The notes below the pieces were generated by a model. It made no database searches. It was not told where the DNA came from and saw only the letters and a program-made list of their open reading frames with translations. DNA of 64,000 nt from DASZRZ01 sp963732925 (lineage in GTDB: Bacteria > Acidobacteriota > Terriglobia > Terriglobales > Acidobacteriaceae), in the NCBI GenBank assembly GCA_963732925.1, contig CAVTBJ010000008.1:1-64000 (forward strand), written 5' to 3'. A program made the translations under genes and the position numbers. Below are positions 1 to 8,331 of the stretch, piece by piece (the first letter of the stretch is position 1; each line of letters begins with the position of its first letter).

Positions 1-599
1 TGGTTGTCCGATCTGGTCTTAAGCCGCTGCCGGCTGAAGCTCCACAGCGACTCGGGGCAAGCGCGTTCCAAAAACCCGCAGCAAGAAGCGTTCGCAAGTT
101 ACTGATACAGCGCGACGGGAAAGAGGCAGAGTCGGTGTTCCGGAAACACCTGTTACTGGAACACCGGCGGCACGTTAATCGTCCCACATCGCCAACGCTC
201 ACGCTGCCGCTGATCCCGGCCCGGAGCCCCTGGAGATTACGGAGGAGGATCTACCCTGGTGAACGGGGAGCCAGGTTTGCGAGCCGCTCCGCGTCTGATA
301 TGGGGAGACCTTTTGTGGATAACAGTGGCTGTACAAATGCGTTGTAGACGAAGCGCATCAAAGACTGGTAGAAATTGACTCTCTGGCAACAACAATCCGA
401 CGACCACCATACCGAGCCAGAATCGAACGGGGACGACTCTGTGGATAACAGAAATTCTGGTGCAGCATCATCGTGGGGCTTTTCTGGGTACTTGGAAGTA
501 CTTCCAGCAGCGGACATCCAAGCATCTGCAGAGGACACCCAAACCGTACAATCGCGAACGGCGGCGGAACAATTACGCGACGAGCACGACTCACCGCGT
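1..599. other. No supported gene; possible decayed gene end with acidic tail
   Basis: No reading frame here has a convincing start, ribosome site and family motif. One plus-strand frame ends at 260-262 with the residues ITEEDLPW, preceded by a basic stretch, but it carries stops upstream. The tail resembles the acidic C-terminus of SSB-type proteins (DDDIPF in the chromosomal SSB of this window). It could be the end of a frameshifted gene entering from the left. This is a weak inference. Confidence 0.2.
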
Positions 600-1870
600 T
601 CAGTCAGGCCTGAGTTGTGAAAATATTCTCTCGAAGCTGGATGACCTCACGCCCTCGAATTGCCTAAGGCGAATGTTTGCCAGCACAAGCCTCTTCTGGC
701 TATGAGGGTCGGGGTAAGGCTCCGTAAAAACGACCCTTTCAGCGCCGACCTGTTTAATTTTTTCCGAGCACTGCAGACACGGGAAAGTGGTTGTGTACAG
801 TGTTCCGGTATTACTGCGTTCTCCAGCAGCGAGGATTGCCCACACTTCAGCATGGATTGCTGTGCACCAGTTCATTGCCCTGTCTGGAAAGAAAAAAGAC
901 TCAAGATTTGTTTTCATTCCATTGTCGCCGCACGAAGGACAGCGCCATGGTGGGCCTGAGATTTCGGGCAGTTCTTTCGCACACACCGGGCACAGAATCT
1001 GCGGGCGCTGAGGATTTTGAATGGTCGTTGCGAATGATGTCCCGAAAACACTGCCCGCCATACTCCGGCTCCTCGGCACAGGGGTTGGTGCCGATGGGGT
1101 TCTCGTTGTAACCGACTCCGGCCACTCTGCCATTCGGATCAACTACTACAGCCCCCACGTGACGCTTCAAGCATTTAGAACTATGCGAAGAAGAAAAAGC
1201 TATATTCATTACAATCTCTTCCGTTGTCGCGGGACGTAGACGCGAACCGGCTAGTAGGTCCACATAATCCAGAACCTTCGACTGAAAACTTTCAAGGGTG
1301 ACCTCGCCAGAATTGTTCAACAGCACATCTGCTTTATCGATACACAGCTGTACCTGCTGGCCCCAATTCACCTCTTCATTGCTGTCGCGCTGATCGTCAC
1401 GTAGGAAATCGAGCCTGGTGAGACCTTTCTCGGTATAAGCGGAGGCACCAATTCGGGCCCACCTACCCTCAAAAGACGAGAGAACGGCGATTAAGAAAAA
1501 CCGATACCCAAACAAGTTCTGCAGATGTTGGATTTCACCCACATTGCGGATCCCATCAAACGCTATTGCAGCAGGCTCAGCATTAGGGTCGAGAAACCGT
1601 TCTAAGACAGCATCTATCAGAACGCCACTGCCCTTCTCCCTTCGCAGATCATCACCCAGTCGCTGAAGATCCGCACGGCTTGGCTCGGTGTCTGTATGTC
1701 GCTCGGACCAAAGTACCCGGAGAACTTCCGAAGGCTTCAGCACCACAAATCCTCGTTCCTCGAAGGTGACGTGCGGCTGTGGTACACCCACTCCCAAAGG
1801 CTCCAGTTAGACCGACAACGATTTTCAAATTGTGACATTTACCGTTTTGCACTGTCCGGGAAGGTCCCAA
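600..1870 (-). CDS. DcdV/AvcD-like anti-phage deoxycytidylate deaminase with N-terminal P-loop domain (two frameshifts)
   Basis: Read continuously with two one-base corrections (near 1757-1762 and 1015-1022, each one extra base), this minus-strand gene encodes about 420 aa. The N-terminus has a P-loop-like GLTGAFGSGCTT (no Walker Lys) followed by a kinase-like region. The C-terminus is a zinc-dependent dCMP-deaminase fold: KRHVGAVVVD, then HAEVWAI with the catalytic His-Ala-Glu, and PCLQC, the two zinc cysteines. A CPVC...CPSC zinc-ribbon pair lies between the fold start and HAE. Known: this domain order is that of DcdV/AvcD, which deplete dCTP/dCMP pools during phage infection. The start is uncertain; ATG 1870 or a TTG/GTG near 1830-1855 are possible. 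The frameshifts may be sequencing errors or inactivation. Confidence 0.72.
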
Positions 1871-1894
1871 ACATTGTAGGCCCTGCCCCGCATT

Positions 1895-1929
1895 GCGGAA
1901 AAAGAAAATCCCCGGCGGTAGAGCCGGGG
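1895..1929 (-). terminator. Rho-independent terminator between HEPN-like gene and deaminase gene
   Basis: On the minus strand a perfect 7-bp stem (CCCCGGC / GCCGGGG, 1910-1929, 6-nt loop) is followed by ATTTTCTTTTT. It lies 57 bp after the stop of the 157-aa gene and just before the deaminase start. It would end that transcript or act as an attenuator for the deaminase. Confidence 0.75.
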
Positions 1930-1985
1930 TCCTGCGCGCCAGGGGCAGTAGAGGATTCAGGGCGACGCCTGGCTCGGTTGCAGCT

Positions 1986-2459
1986 TTAGAAATTCATTAG
2001 TACGAACTGCCTGACACCGCAGTGCAATCTGGATGTGCTGGCAGTGGTTACGAACCTCCGCAGCGGAACTCGCAGTTCGTTTATCAGCTCTTCGTGTCTC
2101 CAGGGTTTGTCCGGGTGATCGTCGTCTTTACGCTCGGTTGTAAGGTGGTGGAGTTCTTTGTTGGCTCGGTCTCGGGCTTCCTTCAGTATGGGAGGAATCG
2201 TCTCTAGATGATCTCGGTGTAGGAAATGGACAGCCAGAACGTCGTCCTCGCGCGTGGTTTTCAGATAAAGAAAGTCGATGACATTTCGCAGGTGTAACCC
2301 GAACGCCTCAATCAGGGCGAAACGGAGCACAGCACTCTCTGCTTGGTTACTGCCCCCAGTTGGTTTCTTGAGCAATTCGCTTGCTGCCCAGAGCATGAAC
2401 AGTTCGTACTGTAGGTGCTTTGCCGAGTAGTCCAGCAATTCAGGATCAGTGAGTGTCAC
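1986..2459 (-). CDS. Small HEPN-like protein of unknown function
   Basis: 157 aa, mostly helical. Two segments are distinctive: EAFGLHLRNVIDFLY (about 52-66) and ANKELHHLTTER (about 99-110). From memory, small proteins combining an 'aF.lH.RNl.dFf' segment with a later 'NK.iaHLT..R' segment are common in mobile elements and resemble HEPN-fold proteins (AbiU2-type), some of which are RNases or toxin-like. This family call rests on recollection of motif shape, not on alignment. It is transcribed towards the deaminase, with a terminator between them, so the two are probably separate units of the same cargo region. Its function is not known. Confidence 0.5.
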   Translation of the reverse strand: MTLTDPELLDYSAKHLQYELFMLWAASELLKKPTGGSNQAESAVLRFALIEAFGLHLRNVIDFLYLKTTREDDVLAVHFLHRDHLETIPPILKEARDRANKELHHLTTERKDDDHPDKPWRHEELINELRVPLRRFVTTASTSRLHCGVRQFVLMNF

Positions 2460-2566
2460 GAATGCACTTCCGCAGGTGTATCGGGCTAACCCATGCTACA
2501 GGACTGATCCTGGAAAGCGGCGGGTTTTTTCTGCGGTTTGTCTTGGCCTGCCGACCCTAAAGGACG

Positions 2567-3223
2567 TTAGCCGTTCCGCAATCGGCTGCAGCTTGAGTTT
2601 TGGAACGCTTGTGCCGATGCTCGATGTAGAGTTCCTACTGCAAGCCCCATCTCGGCCGAGATCGCGCGCCAGGAAGCCCCCTGGACGCGCAGAGCGGCAA
2701 CTCTGGACGCGTCCACATCCACGCGGGGACGACCGAGGCGCTTGCCCTTTGCTCTGGCGTTCCGCAAGCCAGCGCGGACCCGCTCCTGAATCAGGGCTCT
2801 TTCAAATTCGGCCATGGCGCCGATGATCTGGAACATGAGACGACCCGAGGGCGTGCTCAGGTCCAGATTGTCTCTGAGGCTGACGAACGCCACCCCGAGC
2901 GCTTCCAGGTCGGCAATCGAGTTGACCAGGTGCTTCAGGGAACGACCGAAGCGATCCAGCTTCCAGACCAGGACGGCATCGAAACGTCGCTGGTGAGCGT
3001 CGACCATGAGCTGGTTCAGTGCCGGGCGGGACTCACGCGATCCCGACACGCCCTGGTCGATGTATTCCTCAGTCACCGTCCAGCCGCGGCGGCCGGCGTA
3101 CTCGCGCAGTTCACGCAACTGCATCTCCGGGTCCTGCCCATTCAGGGTGGAAACGCGGGCGTACAGGGCGACCCGCTGGATCTCAGGTGCGCTACACGGA
3201 CGGCATTGCTTGTTGCTGGGCAT
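2567..3223 (-). CDS. Serine recombinase (resolvase/invertase family)
   Basis: 218 aa. The N-terminal catalytic domain shows YARVST with nucleophile Ser about 25, then the family's KLDRFGRSLKHL block and the dimer-helix region GAMAEFERALIQERVRAGL. A C-terminal HTH (about 165-205; GKRLGRPR, then SWRAISAEMG) would bind the crossover site. Size and order match small Tn3-resolvase/DNA-invertase proteins that catalyse site-specific exchange through a 5' phosphoserine bond. The start at 3223 is supported by GGGAG upstream. No inverted repeats of a transposon were seen nearby, so it is probably an element-borne resolvase or remnant. Some C-terminal residues may be altered by a shift, because the last 15 residues look unusual. 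Confidence 0.9.
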   Translation of the reverse strand: MPSNKQCRPCSAPEIQRVALYARVSTLNGQDPEMQLRELREYAGRRGWTVTEEYIDQGVSGSRESRPALNQLMVDAHQRRFDAVLVWKLDRFGRSLKHLVNSIADLEALGVAFVSLRDNLDLSTPSGRLMFQIIGAMAEFERALIQERVRAGLRNARAKGKRLGRPRVDVDASRVAALRVQGASWRAISAEMGLAVGTLHRASAQAFQNSSCSRLRNG

Positions 3224-3295
3224 TGCTGATCTCCCTTTCGACTGCGAAAGATAAAAGCCGTGGCAACAGCCACGGCACCCCTCACTGGTTTGCTA

Positions 3296-3583
3296 CTAAC
3301 TCGCGATCGGAAGTATCTGCGCCAGAGCCGCGCGCAGTGTGAGCGCCAGACCTGCCCTCGCCATCAGATGACATACTCGATCGACAGAGTCTTCCGTAAC
3401 CTCGGCGTGACTTTCCTCCAGAAGCTCCGCTGCAGCCCGGCGTGCCCCTCCTGAGTGGCCCAGGTGAGCGGTAATTTCCAGACAGGCATCGAAAGCCGGC
3501 CCGGAGGGTTCTGATGTGATCTCGAAAGCGAGGTCGGTCAGTTTGTGTTCGGGTTTGGAATCAACGACTTTGGTATCAGCCAT
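3296..3583 (-). CDS. Hypothetical protein, 95 aa
   Basis: No family recognised. The ATG at 3583 was chosen because AAGGAG sits a few bases upstream; a longer reading from 3676 lacks a ribosome site. The protein is acidic and helical with a middle segment LEITAHLGHSGGARRAAAELLEES. It lies just upstream of the recombinase on the same strand, about 70 bp away, and may be cotranscribed with it. It belongs to the accessory cargo of the element. Confidence 0.6.
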   Translation of the reverse strand: MADTKVVDSKPEHKLTDLAFEITSEPSGPAFDACLEITAHLGHSGGARRAAAELLEESHAEVTEDSVDRVCHLMARAGLALTLRAALAQILPIAS

Positions 3584-3710
3584 GCTCGGACTCCTTCGGA
3601 AGCAATGGACGCTCTCGGTCCTTTCGGCCACGCGGAAGTGAAAGTGACGGGCACGCTCGCGTGCCAATGCGCGCACCCGTCATGCTCCGGAAGAGCACAG
3701 ACAGGGGCGG

Positions 3711-4112
3711 TTACTGGACGCCGACAGACTGTGCCAGCCCGGCTGCGAATGCCGGATTGGGCTTTACCTTGACCTGCGTGACGGCCGTGACCGGGGCGGA
3801 AGCCTCCACAGTCACTTTCCAGTTTTCAAGCTGAGCGGCGCCGTAGAGCTTCTCTGCGAGAGCGAGAGCATGGCCCTTCCAATCGACGGTCCGCCTTTCT
3901 TGTTCGGCGAACTGCAACAGGTAGGGAGAGAAGGTTTCCTGCTCGGCTCCAGCAGCTCTCAGCGAGAGCAGTTCAGAGCGCAGGGCCTGTTTCTCGGCTT
4001 CCAGTTCGGCGACGAGAGACGAGATTTCAGCGTATTTGCGGATTTGCTCAGAGGTGATGGTTTTGGGTGATTGCTTGGGAAAAGGGATGGGTGCTAGCTT
4101 GTGGGTAGCCAC
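3711..4112 (-). CDS. Hypothetical coiled-coil protein, 133 aa
   Basis: The GTG at 4112 preceded by GGAGG (4117-4121) is preferred; a longer reading from 4220 has no ribosome site. An N-terminal Pro/Lys stretch is followed by a short coiled coil (EISSLVAELEAEKQALRSEL) and a conserved-looking C-terminal half (FAEQERRTVDWKGHALALAEKLYG). Small proteins of this appearance occur in element and phage cargo, but no function can be assigned. Same strand as the 95-aa gene, 127 bp upstream of it. Confidence 0.55.
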   Translation of the reverse strand: MATHKLAPIPFPKQSPKTITSEQIRKYAEISSLVAELEAEKQALRSELLSLRAAGAEQETFSPYLLQFAEQERRTVDWKGHALALAEKLYGAAQLENWKVTVEASAPVTAVTQVKVKPNPAFAAGLAQSVGVQ

Positions 4113-4299
4113 GTTGCCTCCATAACAGGTGACGTTGGTTAGCCCCGTTTCGAGTGTTACCAGCACTCGGGCGGGGCGCTTCTTTTTGAAGCATAGGGAT
4201 TCTGGAACAGTGCTCCACAATTGTCAAGAGGAAAATGACTTTGGCGCTAATCTGTATTAGCTTTCACCATGCCGAGCATGGTGAGAGTCTTCCGAAGTT

Positions 4300-4488
4300 A
4301 TGCCGCGAAAGAATGATCCTCTCGCAAGTTACGAGCTTTCCAAGTACATGACAGAGATTGCCCGCCGTGGGGGAAAGGCGAGGGCGAAGAAGCTGACCGC
4401 TTCGGAGCGCAAGGCGAATGCTATCAAGGCGTCAAAGGCGGCAGCTAAAGCGCGGACAGAGCGGGCCCGAAAGCGCGGGATCTCTTAG
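4300..4488 (+). CDS. Small basic hypothetical protein, 62 aa
   Basis: A Lys/Arg/Ala-rich peptide with the segment RRGGKARAKKLTASERK. Short proteins with a GGKARA.KLT motif are frequent in Acidobacteria and Planctomycetes and have no known role; nucleic-acid binding is plausible from charge only. It is the first gene of the plus-strand group that continues with the HEPN-like and TIR genes, starting only about 30 bp before the next start region. Confidence 0.5.
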   Translation: MPRKNDPLASYELSKYMTEIARRGGKARAKKLTASERKANAIKASKAAAKARTERARKRGIS

Positions 4489-4519
4489 CGTCTTCGGGTC
4501 GGTACCTCGCTTCAGCGAT

Positions 4520-5377
4520 ATGAGCACGAATACAGATATGCCACAGATCACACCTGACCAGGCAAGACGGCTTCTCTATGCAAAACACATGCTGAGCCGC
4601 GCGTCCGAATTGCGAGGGAGGCGTTCAGAACTGATGGTGGCAGAATCCGTTCTGGTTCTGCACGACGCAAGCGAGATGGTCATGCAGATCGTTTGCGAGC
4701 ACCACGACCTTGCCTCCCCATCACGGTTCATGGATTTTTGGCCTACCGTGGAGAAGGCACAGCTCGCTCCGGCTCCGTCTCGTGAGCAAATGCACAAGCT
4801 GAACGAGCTGAGAAAGGGGTTCAAACACCGTGGCACGATACCAAATCCCAGAGTTGTACGTTCTCTCGACCCTGAAGTGCGGGCATTCTGTTCCGCAGTG
4901 TGCTCTATTTACCTGAATATCAGATTCGACGAACTGTCGCTTGCCGATCTCATCCAAAACGAATCCGCAAGAGCGTCCATAAAGGCCTCTGAAACCCTGT
5001 TTTTGCAGCACAAGGTCGACAAAGCACTGGTTGAGATTGAAAACGCTTTTCACGCTGTCTGGACGCAAGCCGAGAAATGCGGATCGCTTTTTGTGCACCA
5101 GATCCCTGTCGGCAATTCGCGTCTGGCCAACGGCATTGCAGCTCTCAACCAGGATCTCGTGAAAGCCCTCAATCTCGTCCTCTTAGGGGTGGACCTGCAG
5201 ACATATTCGATGTACTGCAGATTGGTTCCGAGCGTCTCACGGACCCTGTCAGGCAACGCACAGGTAGTTTGGTGGCATGATGCACACGCGACCCCGGAAC
5301 AGTTCGAACGATTGGTCGGTTTCGTGACCGACTTGGCGCTTTCGCTTGAGCAACTGAGCCTTCAATCGGCCGAATAA
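4520..5377 (+). CDS. HEPN-like helical protein, 285 aa
   Basis: The start ATG at 4520 is chosen because the in-frame extension upstream overlaps the preceding small gene. The N-terminal half is all-helical and contains RKGFKH (Arg98-x4-His103), the R-x4-6-H arrangement of HEPN ribonuclease domains, inside LNELRKGFKHRG. The preceding ESVLVLHDASEMVMQIV helix fits the same fold. The C-terminal half is not recognised. It lies 67 bp upstream of the TIR gene on the same strand, so co-expression is likely. Known: HEPN and TIR effectors are frequent in abortive-infection loci. Inferred: this protein may be partner or effector of the TIR protein. No experimentally named family could be identified. Confidence 0.5.
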   Translation: MSTNTDMPQITPDQARRLLYAKHMLSRASELRGRRSELMVAESVLVLHDASEMVMQIVCEHHDLASPSRFMDFWPTVEKAQLAPAPSREQMHKLNELRKGFKHRGTIPNPRVVRSLDPEVRAFCSAVCSIYLNIRFDELSLADLIQNESARASIKASETLFLQHKVDKALVEIENAFHAVWTQAEKCGSLFVHQIPVGNSRLANGIAALNQDLVKALNLVLLGVDLQTYSMYCRLVPSVSRTLSGNAQVVWWHDAHATPEQFERLVGFVTDLALSLEQLSLQSAE

Positions 5378-5444
5378 CGAATCTAGATTTCGAGCCAGCA
5401 CTCGTTGTGCTGTCGCCTCAAGAAATTTGCGCTGAGGTAACAAA

Positions 5445-6419
5445 TTGCCGATAGATAGCGACGCCCGCCAGTATGCCAATGATCTGTTTGAGGCAAAGCG
5501 CGAAGAACTGTCAAAGCGGAGCGACGATGAGAGGGTCAGAGTTACTGCCGATTTCAATAAGCGTGGGATGCTTCAGTCCGGCAGCTTCGTTCAGGCTCTT
5601 GTAAAGATCTACTTGGCGAATACTGAGGAGTTGGTGAAGGCGAGAGCTGATAGCCTCCTGTTGGCGTACGAGAAATCCGGCGTGCCCTTCGACGATCAAG
5701 CATTGCGGGAAATCACCGCAGAGGTGACCAAGCTCTGCGAAAGTCAGCAGCGAAACGTTATCGCCGCTGCTTCACAGATTGTCCAGCGGTCGTTCAGGGG
5801 CGCTCCAGCGGGAATGAGCAGTTCGATCAAGAATACAATCGAGCGCGAGGGGGAGATAATTACCGCTCGCATTGGCCGAGAACTGCGAATTAAGCGCAGC
5901 GAACTTCGTCTTGAGGAAAACCGGGCCAAGAAGGTCTACAGTGCGGGTATGGGTAAACTCTGGGATGTCTTCATTTCGCATGCCAGCGAGGACAAAGAGG
6001 AGTTTGTACGTCCGCTCAGCCAGGCGTTACAGGCGAAGGGCCTCGGTGTTTGGTACGACGAGACTTCACTGAAAGTTGGGGATAGCCTCCGGCAGAAGAT
6101 AGACGAGGGCCTAGCACACTCCCGGTTTGGAGTGGTGGTGCTCAGCCCAAATTTCTTCGTCAAAAGGTGGCCTCAGCACGAACTCGACGGCCTGTTTAGT
6201 AGGGAGGTGGAAGGAGTAAAAGTGATCCTACCGGTATGGCACAACATCGATGCCGATGCAGTCAGGCAGGCATCGCCGCTGCTTGCGAGCAAGATTGCTG
6301 CAAGATCTCATGATGGTTTGAGCGAAGTGGTTCGGCAACTCTTGGACGCAATGGGGATTTCGGAGATAGGAGAGCCCAGGCAAACCGATGACGGACGGGA
6401 GGTGCATTCAGGTGGATAG
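5445..6419 (+). CDS. TIR-domain protein (putative NADase effector)
   Basis: 324 aa with a TTG start. Residues 1-165 are charged and helical (possible oligomerisation or sensor part). Residues about 172-310 are a TIR domain: DVFISHASEDKEEFV, then GLGVWYDE, then VVVLSPNFFVKRWPQHEL, in which Glu246 sits where TIR NADases have their catalytic Glu. Known: bacterial TIR domains with this signature cleave NAD+ or make cyclic ADP-ribose signals in anti-phage systems such as Thoeris. Its stop lies inside the start region of the lipoprotein gene (GTG at 6412, stop at 6417-6419), so translation is coupled. It does not look like a Thoeris ThsB, because it has a long N-terminal extension. High confidence in the fold, moderate in a defence role. 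Confidence 0.85.
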   Translation: MPIDSDARQYANDLFEAKREELSKRSDDERVRVTADFNKRGMLQSGSFVQALVKIYLANTEELVKARADSLLLAYEKSGVPFDDQALREITAEVTKLCESQQRNVIAAASQIVQRSFRGAPAGMSSSIKNTIEREGEIITARIGRELRIKRSELRLEENRAKKVYSAGMGKLWDVFISHASEDKEEFVRPLSQALQAKGLGVWYDETSLKVGDSLRQKIDEGLAHSRFGVVVLSPNFFVKRWPQHELDGLFSREVEGVKVILPVWHNIDADAVRQASPLLASKIAARSHDGLSEVVRQLLDAMGISEIGEPRQTDDGREVHSGG

Positions 6420-6696
6420 GCGATCTGCAATTCTGAAGGTTGTTCCCTTATCCGCTCTCATTGGCTTACTCGGTTGTGAAAGCGAACCGAAGCCGAGTGC
6501 AACGGCTACTCTCTTCGACAATGAAAAGGTGCACGAGGCCACGCAAGCCGTCGAGTCGGCGACCTCGAATGTAGAGGCTTCAGTTGAGGATTTCGATTCT
6601 GAAAACTGGCGCGAGGTCGTGCCCAAAGTCAAGGATGCTGTCGTAGAGCTTCGGAGTGCCGTGGACGATTCGCGATCCGCTCTGGGTTACCAGTGA
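6412..6696 (+). CDS. Small lipoprotein overlapping the TIR gene
   Basis: 94 aa from GTG 6412; GGAGGT lies 8 nt upstream, inside the TIR gene. The N-terminus has basic residues, a hydrophobic stretch and a lipobox LLGC with Cys at about residue 22, predicting lipid attachment. The mature part is acidic and helical (ATQAVESATSNVEASVEDF) and unrecognised. The 8-bp overlap with the TIR gene suggests coupled translation. A lipoprotein next to a cytosolic TIR enzyme is unusual and raises the possibility of an envelope sensor or an immunity-like partner. Confidence 0.65.
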   Translation: MDRRSAILKVVPLSALIGLLGCESEPKPSATATLFDNEKVHEATQAVESATSNVEASVEDFDSENWREVVPKVKDAVVELRSAVDDSRSALGYQ

Positions 6697-6812
6697 GTTC
6701 CCTTAGCGGGCGCGGTCAAGGTGAACAAGTTTGCTGCACCGCTGTTCTTGACGTTCACCTGCGTTAGTGTATTGCTGAACCGGATAGCTTAAGGCGACGG
6801 CCAGCGGCGAAC

Positions 6813-6837
6813 GGCGGGATCCCTTCCTGCTCCCGCC
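6813..6837. terminator. GC-rich hairpin after lipoprotein gene
   Basis: GGCGGGA and TCCCGCC arms flank an 11-nt loop between the lipoprotein gene and the 327-aa gene. There is no clear T-run, so it could be a Rho-assisted end or an RNA stability element. Confidence 0.35.
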
Positions 6838-6882
6838 TTCCGGGCTCATCTTAGAAAGCAGGAGCCACAGGAAGGTGGCAAA

Positions 6883-7866
6883 GTGTCCGACGAATCCAAT
6901 TCAGGCTTAGCTTCGCCCTCTCCTCTCGAACAGGTTGAGGGATATGGCTGGTTCAAGCTGGACACGGCCGTGGAAGACCAAGTTGGTCGTATCAGTTCGG
7001 AGTTTCGCAGGCAGATTGCGGATGCGCCGACGGAGCGCAGACAAGAAATACTCAGCGAAGCGGTGCACCGGTTCTCGTCCGAAATTGGGGAGATTGCGAA
7101 AGAGCAGATCCCGCTTTTGGCGAACGCGTATGCGGGGGCAGGTGCCTCGAATCCAGCCAAAGATGCGTCAGGGTTTGTATGGCGAGCGATCCTGGAGGTC
7201 CTGCGCATTGAGGAGAAATTCTCAGATGCTGGGCTGGCCGCAGAGGTTAAGCAGGGTGGCCGTGGCCGCTCATTGCTCATCGATCTGCTTGCGAAGTGCT
7301 GTGGGTCGTACTCTGTCCCTGAGCATTGGGAAGAGGATCGATGGATCGGGCCCGAATGGATTTCTCAAGATTTCCTTTCCTTAGCCGCGGAACAGATTCG
7401 CGACGAGTTTCTGGTCGCGCGCGTAGGAGGATTTGCAGGGGCGAATCTACATCTGCTGGCGGCGAGAAATTCAGGTTCGGGCACAAACGGGCAGCCAGCC
7501 AGTGCAGTTGCTCCGGTTTCAACCCCAAAGAGGGCTGAGAGCGATCAGGCTCGATTCGATCAGTTCGCTGGTCCGCTATGGCTCTCTGCGCAGAAGGAAC
7601 GCAAGTCAGCAGGCAACGAACAGAGTGTGGTTCGTCTAGTCCGCATTGGTGTCGACTTGGACGGCTCCGAGTTCACGCCCCCTTTACCGTATCTATCGAG
7701 AGAGTGGGCTGACAAATTACGCATATACAATCAGAAGAACGCCAAAAAAGCGATAAAGTCCTGGGAGAAGCTCGCTGGGAGTCCATCCCTGAGGCGTGGC
7801 ATGACGGTTCGCCTTTCACGCGCCGGTTGCAATTTCAGGAGAAAGTCTGTCCACAAAGTCCACTAA
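6883..7866 (+). CDS. Hypothetical protein, 327 aa
   Basis: GTG start at 6883 with AGGAAGG just upstream. No known domain recognised. The first 200 residues are helical and acidic (RRQIADAPTERRQEILSEA). A low-complexity Ala/Pro/Ser linker follows at about 200-220, then a smaller C-terminal domain. The last about 25 residues become basic and unusual; a neighbouring frame reads on as IPEAWHDGSPFTRRL, so a one-base shift near 7785 may have changed the true C-terminus. It is the last plus-strand gene of the TIR group and may belong to it. Confidence 0.55.
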   Translation: MSDESNSGLASPSPLEQVEGYGWFKLDTAVEDQVGRISSEFRRQIADAPTERRQEILSEAVHRFSSEIGEIAKEQIPLLANAYAGAGASNPAKDASGFVWRAILEVLRIEEKFSDAGLAAEVKQGGRGRSLLIDLLAKCCGSYSVPEHWEEDRWIGPEWISQDFLSLAAEQIRDEFLVARVGGFAGANLHLLAARNSGSGTNGQPASAVAPVSTPKRAESDQARFDQFAGPLWLSAQKERKSAGNEQSVVRLVRIGVDLDGSEFTPPLPYLSREWADKLRIYNQKNAKKAIKSWEKLAGSPSLRRGMTVRLSRAGCNFRRKSVHKVH

Positions 7867-8022
7867 CCCTCCGTGGGCAAAATTTGACCTAGCCACTCTC
7901 ACCAGCATAAAAACTGGATCAAAGCTCCTTTTTCTGTCCACGAGCCACCCCTGTTTCTCCAATCAAGATAGACAGTAATCCGTTCCAATGGCACCCTGCG
8001 CTTGCTAGCAACGAGGTGCTGC

Positions 8023-8238
8023 ATGGCAACGACAGTCGTAACCAATCGTCAAGCTGAGGAGAATTTGCAGCTTGAGGCTCTGTTAACCCTCGACGAAGCG
8101 GCGAAGATTGTGCGCCGCTCGCACTGGACGATCCGAAAATACGTGGCCACTGGGATGATTCGCGGGGTTCGGATAGGTAGAGATTTGTTGATTGAGCCAG
8201 CAGAACTGCGACGCTTCATCGAGTTGGCAAGAGAGTAG
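8023..8238 (+). CDS. Excisionase-type HTH protein (MerR-like DNA-binding domain)
   Basis: 71 aa from ATG 8023, which has GAGGT upstream. The pattern LTLDEAAKIVRRSHWTIRKYVATG followed by GVRIGRDLLIEPAELRRFI is the classical helix-turn-helix plus wing of the HTH_17/excisionase family. These proteins bind att DNA to direct excision or regulate element genes. It opens the run of small plus-strand genes leading to the replication block, so a regulatory role is as likely as recombination directionality. Confidence 0.75.
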   Translation: MATTVVTNRQAEENLQLEALLTLDEAAKIVRRSHWTIRKYVATGMIRGVRIGRDLLIEPAELRRFIELARE

Positions 8239-8331
8239 CGGAGAACGAACAACACCCAGGGCTCACGGTCTTTTGGGAGTTGGTGCCTAGAAATGGAAGG
8301 CCCGCGCGGCGGCGCGGGCTTGGAGATTGCG

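Noticed and set aside
1871..1985. An AvcI/DifV-like regulatory RNA upstream of the deaminase
   Set aside because: Only about 115 bases separate the genes, most taken by a terminator, and no similar structure is visible; it cannot be excluded without comparison.
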